Source of the DNA: Diphasiastrum complanatum
Lineage: Eukaryota; Streptophyta; Lycopodiopsida; Lycopodiales; Lycopodiaceae
Assembly: GCA_029204225.1 (NCBI GenBank)
Contig: CM055102.1
Coordinates: forward strand, 9,251,456-9,311,455
Direction: 5' to 3'
DNA length: 60,000 nt
A program made the translations under genes and the position numbers. Positions within the stretch are counted from its first letter, which is position 1. Each line of letters opens with the position of its first letter. Of the stretch, positions 36,553 through 48,545 are shown in pieces. The notes beneath the pieces were generated by a model. It did no database searches. It was given only the letters and a program-made list of their open reading frames with translations, and was not told the origin of the DNA.

Positions 36553-36945
36553 TTCTAGAGGTTGCCCATCCTCAATCATGGTCTTATTTTCTAGAGGTTG
36601 CTCATCATCAATCATGGTGGAAAAAGTCACTAGGGTGGTCAGACTCTAGGCCTTATCCTGTTCTTTATAGACTCCTTTGAACCTTCATTATAGACTTAGT
36701 AATAAGTCTTCTTTATAGACTCTTCTGAGCCTTCTTTATAGACTTTATCAAAAAGCCTTCTGTATACTGTCTTTAAGCTTAGAAAGCTTCTTGTTTCAAT
36801 TCTGGTTCTTCTGGCACTTTCTCGAGTAACCTGCATGTACCCTCAAAGAGAGGTCAGTCCTTAAACCCAGACTCTGATTCTTTAGGTACTTTTGTGAGTA
36901 CCTGCACATCACTTCAAAGAAAGGTCAGTGTTCATAATACCATCA
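36553..36945 (+). repeat. Three adjacent short tandem repeat sets
   Basis: Set 1: TTCTAGAGGTTGC(C/T)CATC repeated with period 36 at 36553-36624. Set 2: (T)CTTTATAGACT units, about 30 bp, at about 36660-36760. Set 3: CTTCAAAGA(A)AGGTCAGT-type unit repeated with period 71 at about 36800-36940. All lie at the presumed 3' end of LX copy C. Confidence 0.55.
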
Positions 36946-38879
36946 AACATAGTTCATAGAAAATTCCTAATTCTACAGGTGTCAATGTCTGTTACTCAAT
37001 TCATTAAAGTAATAAATTCATACAATATCCTAAAAGAATATTGATCAATAATAATTCTATATCATCAAAGTCTATCTGGGCTTTGAAGCTGAGAAAGTCT
37101 TAATTACTTTGGGGCAATTTGCCTCTACAAATTACACCCCTCCAATGCATAAAGCATTGTCCTCAACGAAAATTTCTCAACTAAGAGTCTTAAATCTTTT
37201 AAATTTTTTTTGGATATTCTTGGAAGAATTTTTCTTCCATTCATCTTGCATCCATAATCGGATGCTTCCTAAACTTTAGGAGATATCATGTTTATGTTTA
37301 TTTCTTTCCTTCAGATTTGATCTTATATGTAAAAGCAGCTTTGGGTGAAGAGTCTTTTCAGTTCTTTGATCTACCTCATATTTCTTAATCTATGAATTCA
37401 GAATTAGCTTACGGAATCTATCTTGGGTAGATCCAATCATTTCATTTTCATCCTGGATTTTAGATTGCTCAAATCTATTTCAACTAAGGTACCAAGAAGA
37501 CGTAACGACATTAATAAATGTTTAAAATTGATTATTGTAGAAAAAAAAAGTCTGAAACCATTTCATTTTTGTCATATATCTGGGCTGAATATCAGAATAT
37601 CAAAAATCTTCTACTAGTATGTGAAATTGTACTAGTTTAATCTTTTGAATATAATTCAGCATAGGATTTAACTGGAAATAAATATAGTTTTTTTTTTATT
37701 AATTCCTATTATTACGATTTTTCTAGTAAAGTTGGACTGTTTTTTCTTTTTATTGAAGTTTGACATTACTCCGTTAATATTGACAAAACCAATCCAAACA
37801 CAGAATATGAAATTACATAAATGAAAATCTCACCAATAGGATTTCAGTAATTCTTGAACCGTATCTTGTCAGATTTATTGTCTAGATAAAGAATGATATT
37901 GCCACTCATTCAACCTGGTCATTTCATATTGTTTGACGATTTTAATCAAATTTAACGAGTATCTTGCACAAAAGTTCACTTGACTGATTTCTAGCAATCA
38001 ACATTGATTAGAAAACTATTAGACAACTAACTAATTTTCAAATTCTAACCAAATTAAAATTCAACCAAAAAAGAAAAAAATTCAAAACTCTCAATCTGGG
38101 AGTTTTCAAAAGTTTAAAAAAAATGACAGCACAATAAAAAATGTCGACAATTCATTGCAATTTCTTCTGTCAATTTTAATGTATCTATCATTGGAAAATA
38201 ATTTAGATTTAGTGAAATTACTGTGACAAATTCTGACTAATAAATTCAGTTCAATCAATTTACTAATCTAAACCAATTCCATAGATAAAAAAAAAATGAC
38301 CAAATTTTGATGTTTTCAGAAAACTCAATTTTATTTTATTTTACATAATTCGAAAATTCTGACGAAAATACTGTTAATACAAAAGGCAATCGAAATCGAA
38401 AAAATCTAAACACTGTCCGATTTTTAATGTTACTAACCCAATGTCAAATTGGCATGCAAAGCACACTACATCAGTTACAAACGTCATTATGAATTTTTTT
38501 ACGTAAACTTTAGTTTTACGGAGTTTGTCAGCCATTAAGACTGATTTGTGATCCAACTGTTAGAGCACATACGTATGATCACTCAAATCGATTGTAAATC
38601 CCTCATGCGTGTCAGATCACTCTGAGAATTAGCATGCAACCAATCCCTGCAAGCATAGTACTACAAATTAGGGAAATGACTGACATGCAATCAGAACAAT
38701 TTCAAATTCTGTCAATTTTATTCACAAAACTACAAAACTTCAGATGATCATAACTTTGGCTACATGACACCAAATTGGGTGCTGTAAGCTCAGTACAAGA
38801 GGGAGACCAAGTAACAAGATGCTTGCTACATTAGCCTGCACCTAGGCTTCACAGGTGCGAGATCATAGTGTCAGAAAAT

Positions 38880-38971
<92 letters not shown>
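38880..38971 (+). repeat. (AG)n microsatellite, ~90 bp
   Basis: An almost perfect AG dinucleotide run, with one AA interruption near its start, inside LX copy C. Copy D has no such run at the matching place, so it expanded after the copies separated. Confidence 0.95.
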
Positions 38972-38974
<3 letters not shown>

Positions 38975-40002
38975 GGGCGCACTTTTACAAGAAAAAATCA
39001 TGCAAAAATATGCAAACACCCATTCTAGCCCAAAATTGATGCTACCAATAGTCTTAAACAACCAATTAGACTTCCATGAAGCATTCATACATACCTAAGA
39101 TGCAGTATAGACTGAGAACAAAGATTTCTTGATTTGTAGAAGTCAAAATAGCTTCAAACTTGATGGAGATGGTGCATAAGCCACCGGCCATCTATTCACA
39201 GGTCTGATAGCTTGGTGGGAAGGTAAAAAGGAATGCTAATCATGCTGTAAAAAATTCCAGAATGATTTCCTTATCGATTTGGAGAGATCCATCCCCCAAA
39301 AATCACCAAAAATGGTTCTTTTTGAAAATTTTTTTTGACTTCCTACAAGTTCAATTGTTGGAATTCTTGGTTCTTACTTCAGGGAAAGCTTCAATAGACT
39401 TTGGTACACCTCTTTACAAGCTCTACATGGTGTTTTACAGCCACCTACTATCCAACTTTATGAAAAAACAAGTAAAAATGATGATTTTTGGCTATTTTTT
39501 GATTTTTTTCATCACAATAAATTGGAAATTCATGACATACAACTCTTTCTCTAACACATGCAAACCAATTTACAGAATTGTAATCATCTAATTGGTCTGA
39601 TCTTGTTAGATTTTTGTTTTTACTATCTATTTTGTGCCAAAAAGCATGAAAAACCAAACAATTTTGACCAAAATATACCTTAGAATCATAAATTATTGGA
39701 AAGAACTGACATGCATCATTAATTTCATCATTAATGGACCCTAAAACGAAAGTAAACTTGCTGGAAAATTCAGATCTACCAAAGATTTGATCTACACAAG
39801 AAAAAACTCCAAAAAAGCATCATAAATTGGCCTTCAAGGACAATTCTCCATAAAACCACAAAAAATCCCAAGAATAATGGATCTTAGCAACATGCAAATT
39901 GAGATCGGGATGGTACACCCACTTGCAACCTTGATATCCACCTTGGAAGAGAATTCCCATGGATCCACCCCTTCTCCATGTTCTCCAATCTTCGTAAGCC
40001 TT

Positions 40003-40014
40003 GCTCTGATACCA
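40003..40014 (-). other. Primer-binding site, LX copy C
   Basis: TGGTATCAGAGC on the minus strand, preceded by CTTATAG as in copy B. Confidence 0.75.
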
Positions 40015-40264
40015 CTATAAGGGAAGCTCCCTAAGATCCTGCATACAAGACAAAACACAATGGAAAACACACTATGGAGCAACCACCCAACCAAGTACAA
40101 GCAACCAATCAACTCTAGAATCTTCACCCCCAAGACAAGGAATAAGAAGCATGAAGGTAGAGTGAAACCCTGACAATGAATCAATGACCATAATGAGGAG
40201 TAGGACGAGTTTGGCCTCAATATATAGAGCCAAAGCAACCTGGGCACATAGCCATGCATAGCCC

Positions 40265-41060
40265 TAAGTTCCCTATTCATGGATTGGTGAGAATTTTTCA
40301 AACCAATCACGTTTTTCGGTCATATGCCTTGTGGCGCCTAAGTCTATGAACCATCTCGCACCATCATCAACTTGGGATGCCAATGCCGATGAGAAAATAC
40401 TTGTCTCGTCATCTTTTCCATCATCTTTGGCAATGTTTCCTTGTTGAGTCACTTTTCTCGCCTTTATGTCTGCTTTCTTCTTATAACACTCGCGTGCCAA
40501 ATGACCCGGTTTGTGGTGACACCGCGTAGAAGATGTCTTCGCTAGGTGTCACCTCAGACATCTGGGAATCCCATCTATTCAACAGTGGCAAAGGAATCCC
40601 ATCTATCACTAGTTGTCATCAGCGAGTATGATAATGTTTGGATCCCAGTCTCGACTCGTCTTTTGTTGCATTTAATTTTAATTTCCTAGTAAGAACACGC
40701 AGAAATGAAGACAATAGTTGAATAGAGGACTTACTTGTTACGGTTGAGGAAATAGACAAGCATCGGTCCGTTTATGCCTCCGCTCAGCTTTTGCTTAAAA
40801 ACCCAAGCATCAAAGTTACGTGGACTATTTTTGTGTGAAGAGGGTGCAGCCTCCATTACAGCTGTAGTGGAGCGCAGCTAGAGCATCTATAGCAGCCATG
40901 AAACAGTTGTTTCCAGCATGATGGTGGGCATGAAGGTGAAACGACAACATGTGGCTGTAGTGTAGCCATGAAGTTGCATGAAGCCATGGAGAGATGGGGC
41001 CCTGAGGATTATAGATCAAGCCTTTTGTTGCACTACCTAAACTTTCGATCTCATACACAT
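40265..41060 (-). mobile_element. Foreign insert in the LTR of LX copy C, carrying copia gag-protease
   Basis: The B and C LTRs match on both sides of this segment but not across it. Within it, about 40545-40273 on the minus strand encodes CHHKPGHLAREC (a zinc knuckle lacking its first Cys) and then WFIDLGATRHMTEKRDWF, a copia protease start with DLG for the usual DSG. The remaining ~500 bases (40560-41060) hold no motif I know. No terminal repeats are seen. The gag-protease piece is unlike copia-1 and copia-2 in detail, so it comes from another family. Confidence 0.6.
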
Positions 41061-41263
41061 GTATACACTATCTCATACACATGCATACACTGTCTCATAC
41101 CTTGTCTAAACTCCATTTAATGTGTTCTGGACCTCACAAGGATATTAGTTACTTAACGGTCACGTCTAGTATGACGTGGCATAACTAACAGCTTGATTTA
41201 CTGGAGTACTGTGTATCCAAGACTAGAAGTATATTGAATCCTACTTACTGGTCATGGACATAA

Positions 41264-41524
41264 CAATGGCTAGACACGGTGCTTTCCACCTCCTCGGTTG
41301 TTACCCGACTAATATTAGGGATGCCTTGTGCATCCCCAAGAGCACGTGTCGAGAGCTCACCCGTGCCGACGGAAGAAGTCGCACGCGAGCATTTTGCAAT
41401 TCAATTTCAAGCGATCGGGGAGACGAATCCTTTGCAGACGACTTAAATATGGGACGAGGTATTGTAAGTGGCAGAGTAGCCTTGCTGTTACAATCCACTG
41501 AGATTCAACCTTGTGTCCACTCGA
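41264..41524. other. Short unassigned segment, moderately GC-rich
   Basis: Between the LX C LTR and the minisatellite. Open on both strands for 60-90 codons but without recognised motifs. It carries several CG dinucleotides (GCACGTGTCGAGAG), unlike the surrounding TE sequence. It could be a piece of host gene or of another element. Confidence 0.35.
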
Positions 41525-42093
41525 ATTTTTAAAATGACTCGAATTTTTAGACGGACTCGATTTTTTGGAAAGACTCGAATTTTTTCAATGACTCAAATTT
41601 TTCCTTTGTCTCAAATTTTTCCAAAATGACTCAAATTTTGAACGACTCGAATTTTTGAAAGACACCAATTTTTGAGACTCGAATGTTTGAGACTCGATGT
41701 TTTGGAATGACTTGATTTTTTATGGAAAGACTCGAATTTTTTGAATGACTCAAAATTTTCAATTGATAAGGATTTTTCCAATGACTCAAATTCTTTAAAC
41801 GACTCGAATTCTTTAACCAAATTTGAATTTTTAGAATGACTTGAATTTATGGAGAGACTCGACTTTTTGGAAAGACTCAAATTTTTTCAATGTCTCGATT
41901 TTTTCCATTATGATTCAAATTTTTGGAACGACTTGATTTTTTATGAAAAGACTCAAAATTTTCAATGACTCGAATTTTGAATGACTCGAATTTTTCAAAT
42001 GACTCAAATTCTTTAAACGACACGATTTTTTTGGAAAGACTCAAATTTTTTCTAGTGACCCGAATTTTTTGAACGACTAGATTTTGTTAGAAA
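41525..42093 (+). repeat. GACTCGAATTTTT minisatellite, left block
   Basis: About 30 degenerate units of roughly 16-20 bp, consensus near GACTCGAATTTTTCAAA with variation in T-run length and CGA/CAA. The array continues at 48032 on the other side of copia-2. Long apparent reading frames here are translations of the repeat and not genes. Confidence 0.85.
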
Positions 42094-43012
42094 TGTTAGA
42101 TTTCTTATGCTCTAACTTAAACAAATCGTTCAAGTAATGAACATCCTGAAAATTCGAAGGCCGACAACATATTTTTGGGCCTTCACATTTTTTTCCTTGA
42201 GATTTCTTGTGCCTTAGAAATCATTTTAGGTCACCTTCTCCTTCTTCGCCTTTTTCGCACTAGCAAAAAATGCGACACACTGGCCAAGCGACCAGAATGC
42301 CTTAGAAATCATTTTTAAGACACCTTTTCCTTTTTCGCTGTCTTTAATCTAAGACACCTTCGCCTTCTTCTCTACCTTCAATGTAAGGCACTTTTTGGAT
42401 TTTTCGCCTTTTTCGTCTTCTTCGCTGTCTTGAATCTAAGGGCACCTTAGGAATTTACATACCTTTAGTGTAAGGGCACCTTCAGGAGTTACAAACCTTC
42501 AGTCTAAGGGCACCTTCGGGTTTTTTCGGCTTTTTCGAGTTTTTGCTACATTGGCTGATCGACGTCGCCAACTTACCAGCAACCCTAAAACAATTGGACA
42601 ACCAAATATCCCAAATGCGGTTGGCGGTTGCCAACTTTGTACATATGCAAAGGCTAGCATAAATAGCATTAAAGACTTGTAAGATATTTTTTTTCGACAC
42701 TTGTAAATCTATATATTAGAAGATTCAAGCTATGTAAGTGTTAATTGAATTTCTCTTTCAATCATAGTTTTTATTTGTAACCAGCGTTATCACACTCAGC
42801 AAGCTAAAGTTATTACTTCAAGTTATTGTACTCACTATTGATATTTTATCAGAGTGCAATTTTTGTCTCACTAATGTGTCGTTCATTTGCACATTCTGTA
42901 TGAATTCTTCTACTTGGATAATCCTACTGCTAACTATTGCATTTCCGTTCCTACACGCCGCTCAATGCTCGAGCTTCTGCTGCCGCTCACGCCCACACGT
43001 GATTTTACGACA
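42094..43012 (+). repeat. 5' LTR of copia-2
   Basis: TG...CA termini. A TATA-like TATATATTA lies at about 42710. It contains repeated GGGCACCTT and CTTTTTCGCC motifs. It pairs with 47164-48031, which lacks a ~40-bp stretch present here near 42605-42660. Confidence 0.9.
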
Positions 43013-43024
43013 TAATATCAAAGT
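43013..43024 (+). other. Primer-binding site of copia-2
   Basis: TAATATCAAAGT directly after the LTR, related to TGGTATCAGAGC with several mismatches. Position makes the call. Confidence 0.55.
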
Positions 43025-43154
43025 GGGCATTTCATAATCTGCATTTCTACTACGGATTATCATTCTTGTTTCTATCAAGACGTCTTTCTAGAAAACTTGC
43101 AGCCAATAGTATTCCGATAGTCGTTGTTTCTACCAACGAACTCGTTCAACACGA

Positions 43155-46100
43155 ATGGATTCATCATATAGTTCATCTCTCATTGACAAACTCGATGGAG
43201 ATAACTACTATATGTGGAAATTCAAGATGAAGGTTTACTTCTAGCCAAAGAATTGTGGGACATCATTGATAGCACAGAGCTCAAACCAGAAGGTGATGCA
43301 GTTGTCATCACCAACTAGAGACTGAGAGATGGCAAAGCATTTGCCATGATCACTCTCAACATCAAGGACACTCAGATCAGTCACATACATGCTGCTCAGA
43401 TGACTAAAAATGCTTGGGACATCCTGGCAACTCTTTATGATATTAGAGATGTTACTTCCAAGCTTCATCTAAGGAAGAAATTCTTCACCCTCAAAATGTC
43501 TGATGCAGATAGTTTCTCAAGTCACTTCAACACCTTCAAGAATCTTATGGAGTATATGACTGCAACCGGTTCAGTCATAGAAGATTTCGATGCACTCATG
43601 ACTCTATTATCGAGTCTATCTAAATCCTACAAAAATTGGATAATGGCAATTTCTCCCTAGGAGCACCTCACTCTATCAAGAGTAATATCACTCCTCCTAC
43701 AAGAGGAAATCAGAAGATCATCATCCTCTTCAGGCTCAAGATCGGATCCTCAAACTCTGTATTCAAAAAATCAGAAGTTTAGATCCAAGAGATCTACAAA
43801 GTCAGGCTCTACTGACAAGAAGAGCAACATGCAGTCTGGACCAGTTTATGATTCAGGATCGAATTGAAGCTCTTCATCATTCCAACCAGCGCAGAAACTT
43901 TTCTACAGATACTGTAAGAGGACTAGCCACGAAATCAAGGACTACCAAACTTTGAAGTACAACAACGAAAAGAAGAAGCAGTTCCAACAACAAGCACATA
44001 ATGCTACAGCCAATCACTCGAATCAGCAACAACAAGAAGATAAAGCAGCTTTCATGACCAAAGTCAGAGAACAACAAGATATCAATTCTTGATATCTAGA
44101 CTCCAGAGCAACTCAACACATGACTCGCCATCGCGACTGGTTCAAAGCTACAAGTCATTCACCCACTCTCGAGTTGTGCAACTTGGAGACAATTCATCAC
44201 ATTCAATCGAAGGTGAAGGAACAATCATAGTAGAATTCAAAAGAGGTGAAGTCAAGTTGCTGTCCAACGTTCTCCATGTTCCAAATCTGACCAAGAATCT
44301 GCTCTCAGTTAGCAGAATCACCGATTTAGGTCAGAGGGTTGAATTCCATATAGAAGACTGTACAATTCTTGACAAATCCTGGAAGGTTCTAGCCTACGGA
44401 AGAAGAAGTGGCTATCTGTACAAACTCAGTCATTGCTATTCTTCTAACAGTCAAGCTCTTCACACAGCCACTTCTGAATCAACTGATATGCTGTGGCATT
44501 TCAGACTTGGCCATCTTAACTACAACAATATTCATCAAATGTCAGCTCAGAGTCTAGTACAGGACCTGCCTTCAGTCAACAAGCCAACTTCTCCATGCAA
44601 AAGCTGTATTATCGGCAAGCATGCAAGGAGTCACTTTAGCTCAGACTCAGCTCACACATCCAAGGGCTTGCTTGACCTTGTACATAGCGACATTTGTGGC
44701 CCAATGCAGACTGCTTCCACAGGGGGAGCTCTCTATTTTCTAACCTTCATCGACGACTTCTCTTGAAAGATTGCAACCTACTATCTGAAGAACAAATCCA
44801 AAGCATTCAAGTTCTTCATGCAGTTCAAGGCGTCTGCAGAGAACCATACCCAGAGGAAGATCAAGGCTCTACGCACAGATGGAGGAGGAGAGTACATCTT
44901 CATAGATTTCAAGGAGTTCTGCAAGGCCACCAACGAGATACTTCAACAATGCACAACCAACTACTCACCTCAGTCCAATGGTGTAGTTGAGCGAAAGAAC
45001 CGGACACTCATCGAAAGTGCCAAAAGCATGATGGCCCATGCCTCACTTCCAAAAAAATTCTGGGCAGAAGCTGTTACTACAGCCGCCTATTTACAGAATC
45101 GATCATTACCAAAGCCCTGAATGGCAAGACACCTCATGAGGTGTGGATAAGATTAAAATCATCACTCAAACATATTCGAGTGTCTGGATGCATCGTTTTC
45201 ACTCAGATCCCTGAGGATCTATGAAGAAAGCTACATGACAAGAGCAGAAAAATTATTTTCATCGGCTATTCCCCAAATCACAAGGCATACAAGCTCTACA
45301 ATGTGGATACCGAGAAGGTAGTCACCAGTAGAGATGTCATTTTCGTGGAAGTCCAGTTCATCGACCACAAAGGAAAAGTTGCTGATAATTCCGACTCACG
45401 GATCGAGCAACCAGTCAATTCTGATCTAGAGATTCAACTGCAGAATCTCGACGCTGACTCAGATGATGAGTCCGAACCTCAATGAGTCAACCCACATCAG
45501 AGGACCGAAGTTCAACCTAGAAGGTCGAACAGGTCCAGACAGCCTCCATCCAGATTTATGGATGATCCGATCTGCTACTTCGCAGGAACCAAACACAGTT
45601 GTTGAGACGATGCCTAGTCCTGACGCTGACCAGTGGAAAACAAAAATGGACACCGAATTCGATTCTCTTATGGAGAATCAAACATGGACACTCACTGAGC
45701 TGCCAAAGGACCGGAAGCCAATTCCATGCAAAGTATGACACTGAAGGAAGGCTAAATCGTTACAAGACCAGGCTAGTCGCCAAAGGCTTTTCCCAGATTT
45801 CAGATCTGGATTATTCAGAAACCTTCAGTCCAGTCGTCAAAACATGCGTCGATCCGCCTACTCCTCTACTTTGTAGCCGCGACAGACTTTGAAGTCCACT
45901 AGATGGATGTCCAAACTGCTTTCCTCAATGGAACCATCGAAGAGGAAATCTACATGACACAGCCAAAGGGATACAAACTCAACGAAAAATAACAACACCT
46001 TGTATGCAAAATCCACAAGGCGCTCTACGGGCTGAAACAGTCACTCGGAGCCTGGTTCCAGAAGATCAACGCATTTTTGATAGAGAATGGTTTCATTCCA

Positions 46101-47156
46101 AACTCAACAGACTCGAATATCTATTTCAAGGCTGTATCAGATTACTTAATCATCATCACTCTCTATGTAGATGATACACTCTTATTCAGTGATAATCTGA
46201 ATCTGATAAAGGATACAAAATGCATGCTAGCCCAGGAATACAAGATGACTGACATGGATCTAGCCCACTATTGTCTCAGAATCGAAATTCAACAAAATTG
46301 ACCCAACAGGCCGATCTTTATCAGTCATCAACAATATCTCAACAACGTGTTGGAAAAGTGTGGAATGACCAACTACAAACTCAATCACTTTCCACTCGAC
46401 CCTGGACTAAAGCTATTAAAGGAACAGTCTCCTCAAACTGAGGTAGAAAAGGAGGAGATGAAGCGCTACCCGTTTCAATCCATCATCGACTCACTAATAT
46501 ATGCAATGATCTGCACGCGACCAGACCTTGCATATTCGGTCAGTACACTCAGCCAGTTCCCGTCAAATCCAGGCGTAGCTCATTGGAAAGCGCTAACAAA
46601 GGTCATAAAATACATCCAAGCAACGACAACTCTCAGCATCTGCTACGGAGGCAGCCAAACTGCCAACATCCTTGAAGCCTATACAGATGCGGATTGGGCA
46701 GGAGATGTCGACACCAGAAAATCAACTTCTAGATTTGTATTCTTATACAACCAAGGCCCAATCTCATCGAACAGTCGGAAGCAGACCTCAGTTGCATTAT
46801 CATCAACAGAATCCGAATACATAGCTGTCACAAATGCAACCAAAGAGACGATCTGGCTCAGGCAACTGCTTGTAGACCTCAATCTTACACAAACACTTCC
46901 TACAACAATCTATTGTGACAATCAAAGCACAATAGCGCTTTCTCTCAATCTGAGATTTCACTCTCGAAGCAAACATATAGAAATCAGGTATCATTATCTT
47001 AGAGAGAAAGTGCACAATAAGAAAGTAGAATTGATTTTCTACAAGAATTATTACATGGCAGCAGATTACTTCACAAAGACTCTATCAAAGGAGCAACATC
47101 TCAGATTTAACGATATGTTAAATCTGAAGATCAAAGTTTTTCAGGATCCACATTAA
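43155..47156 (+). pseudogene. copia-2 gag-pol polyprotein, broken
   Basis: ATG 43155 opens gag (SLIDKLDGDNYYMWKFKMK). A frameshift near 43240 and stops at 43316, 43658 and 43865 follow. The zinc knuckle (about 43905-43950) has lost its outer cysteines (YRYCKRTSHEIKDY), and the protease start reads YLDSRATQHMT with DSG changed to DSR just after TGA 44090. Integrase keeps its acidic triad (Asp 44689, Asp 44878, Glu 44989) but has TGA 44764. A one-base shift lies near 45115 and TGA near 45220. RT is damaged near 45735-45860 yet retains YVDD at 46164-46175. RNase H (YTDADWAGD, CDNQSTIAL) is open to TAA 47154. Several lesions look like CGA to TGA or G-to-A changes. The integrase tail matches the orphan at 13850. 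Confidence 0.9.
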
Positions 47157-47163
47157 GGGGGAG
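47155..47163 (+). other. Polypurine tract of copia-2
   Basis: AAGGGGGAG between the pol stop and the 3' LTR start TGTTAG. Confidence 0.8.
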
Positions 47164-48031
47164 TGTTAGATTTCTTATGCTCGTCCTTAAACAAATCGTT
47201 CAAGTAATGAGCATCCTGAAAAACCGAAGGCCGACAACATATTTTCGGGCCTTCACAATTTTTCCCTTGAGATTTCTTGTGCCTTAAAAATCATTTTAAG
47301 ACACCTTCTCTTTTTTCGCCTTTTTCGCACTAGCGAAAAATGCGACACACTGGCCAAAAGGCCAGAATGCCTTAGAAATCATTTTTAAGACACCTTCTCC
47401 TTTTTCGTCTTTTTCGCTATCTTTAATCTAAAGCACCTTCGAATTCGTCTTTTTTTCTGCCTTCAGTGTTTTTCGCCTTCTTCGTTGTCTTGAATCTAAG
47501 GGTGCCTAAGGGATTTACATACCATTAGTGTAAGGGCACCTTCAGGAGTTACAAACCTTCAGTCTAAGGGCACCTTCGACTTTTTCGTGTTTTTGCTACA
47601 TTGGCTGACCGACGTCGCCAACTTATCAACAACCCTAAAACAACTAGACAACCAAATATCCCAAAGGCTTGTAAATAGCATTAAAGGCTTGTAAGATATT
47701 TTTTCTCGACACTTGTAAATCTATATATTAGCTGATTCAAGCTATGTAAGTGTTAATTGAATTAATTGAATTTCTCTTTCAATTTAAATTTTTATCTGAA
47801 GCCAACGTTATCACGCTCAGCAAGCTGAAGTTATTTTCAAGCTATTGTACTCATTGTTGATATTTTATCAGAGTGCAATTTTTGTCTCACTATTGCATCA
47901 TTCATTTGCGCATTATGTATGAATTCTTCTACTTGAATAATCCTATTGCTAACTATTGCATTGCTGTTCCTACACGCCACTCAATCCTCGAGCTTCCGCT
48001 GCCGCTCACGCCCACACGCGATCTTACGACA
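47164..48031 (+). repeat. 3' LTR of copia-2
   Basis: Matches the 5' LTR along its length, with substitutions and indels. It includes an ATTGAATTA duplication near 47755 that is absent from the 5' copy. TATA-like TATATATTA at 47722. Confidence 0.9.
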
Positions 48032-48545
48032 AGAAAGACTCAAATTTTTTCAATGGATCGAATTTTTTCAAAATAGCGAATTTTTCAATGACTCAAATTT
48101 TTCTTAAGACTCGAATGTTTTTAACAACTCGAATTTTTCCAAAGTATCAAAATTTTCGAAAGATTCGAATTTTTTCAAAGACTCGAATTTTTTCGAAGAC
48201 TCGAATTATTTTGAGAAGACTCGAATTTTTTGAGACTCGATTTTTTTTTCTAGGAAAGACTCGAATTTTTGAAATGACTCGATTTTGTTTTTCCAAAAGA
48301 TCGAATTTTTCCAAATACTCGAATTTTTTCAAAGTCTCGAATTGTTTCAAAAGATCGAACTGTCAACTCGAATTTTTCCGAAGGATCGAAGGACTCTTTG
48401 TACTATCAAGTCAAATTTTTCCAAAGACTCGATTATTTTTTTCCAAAGACTTGAATTTTATGAAGGCTAGAATTTTTCCGAAGGCTTGAATCTTTCAAGG
48501 GCTCGAATTTTTCTAAAAACTCAAATTTTTTAAAAGACTCGAATG
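48032..48545 (+). repeat. GACTCGAATTTTT minisatellite, right block
   Basis: Continuation of the array at 41525-42093, separated from it by copia-2. Same unit (AGACTCGAATTTTTTC), same strand, same variability. It ends just before the promoter region of the RNA-binding protein gene. Confidence 0.85.

Larger units (their letters stand above)
36950..41263 (-). mobile_element. Non-coding LTR element LX, copy C (5' LTR at right, interrupted)
   Basis: On the minus strand the LTR begins at 41263 with TGTTATGTCCATG. It is interrupted by foreign sequence (about 41060-40265), resumes with a TATATATTGAGG box and ends near 40016. The primer-binding site is at 40014-40003. The internal region runs left without coding frames and includes an (AG)n tract and the D-homologous block. 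Near 37168-37135 it reads VEDNALCIGGV then stop, followed by GGAGGGGTG, which looks like the end of a gypsy pol and a polypurine tract. The left limit is approximate, and no 3' LTR was recognised. Confidence 0.55.
42094..48031 (+). mobile_element. Complete Ty1/copia retrotransposon copia-2, decayed
   Basis: Two LTRs (42094-43012, 919 bp; 47164-48031, 868 bp) start TGTTAGATTTC and end TTACGACA. They enclose a primer site, gag, protease, integrase, RT, RNase H and a polypurine tract. A perfect 5-bp target duplication AGAAA lies at 42089-42093 and 48032-48036. The target is the minisatellite. The LTRs differ by many substitutions and several indels, and the polyprotein has several stops, so the insertion is old relative to copia-1. 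Confidence 0.95.

Noticed and set aside
38849-39098. ORFs reading LSLSLS or ERERER
   Set aside because: Translations of the (AG)n microsatellite.
41611-41880. Ser/Phe/Lys-rich ORF on the minus strand, and similar ORFs at 48147-48489
   Set aside because: Products of the GACTCGAATTTTT minisatellite; periodic composition, no start context.
41525-42093. CRISPR-like array
   Set aside because: Units are 16-20 bp with no unique spacers, in plant nuclear DNA; it is a minisatellite.
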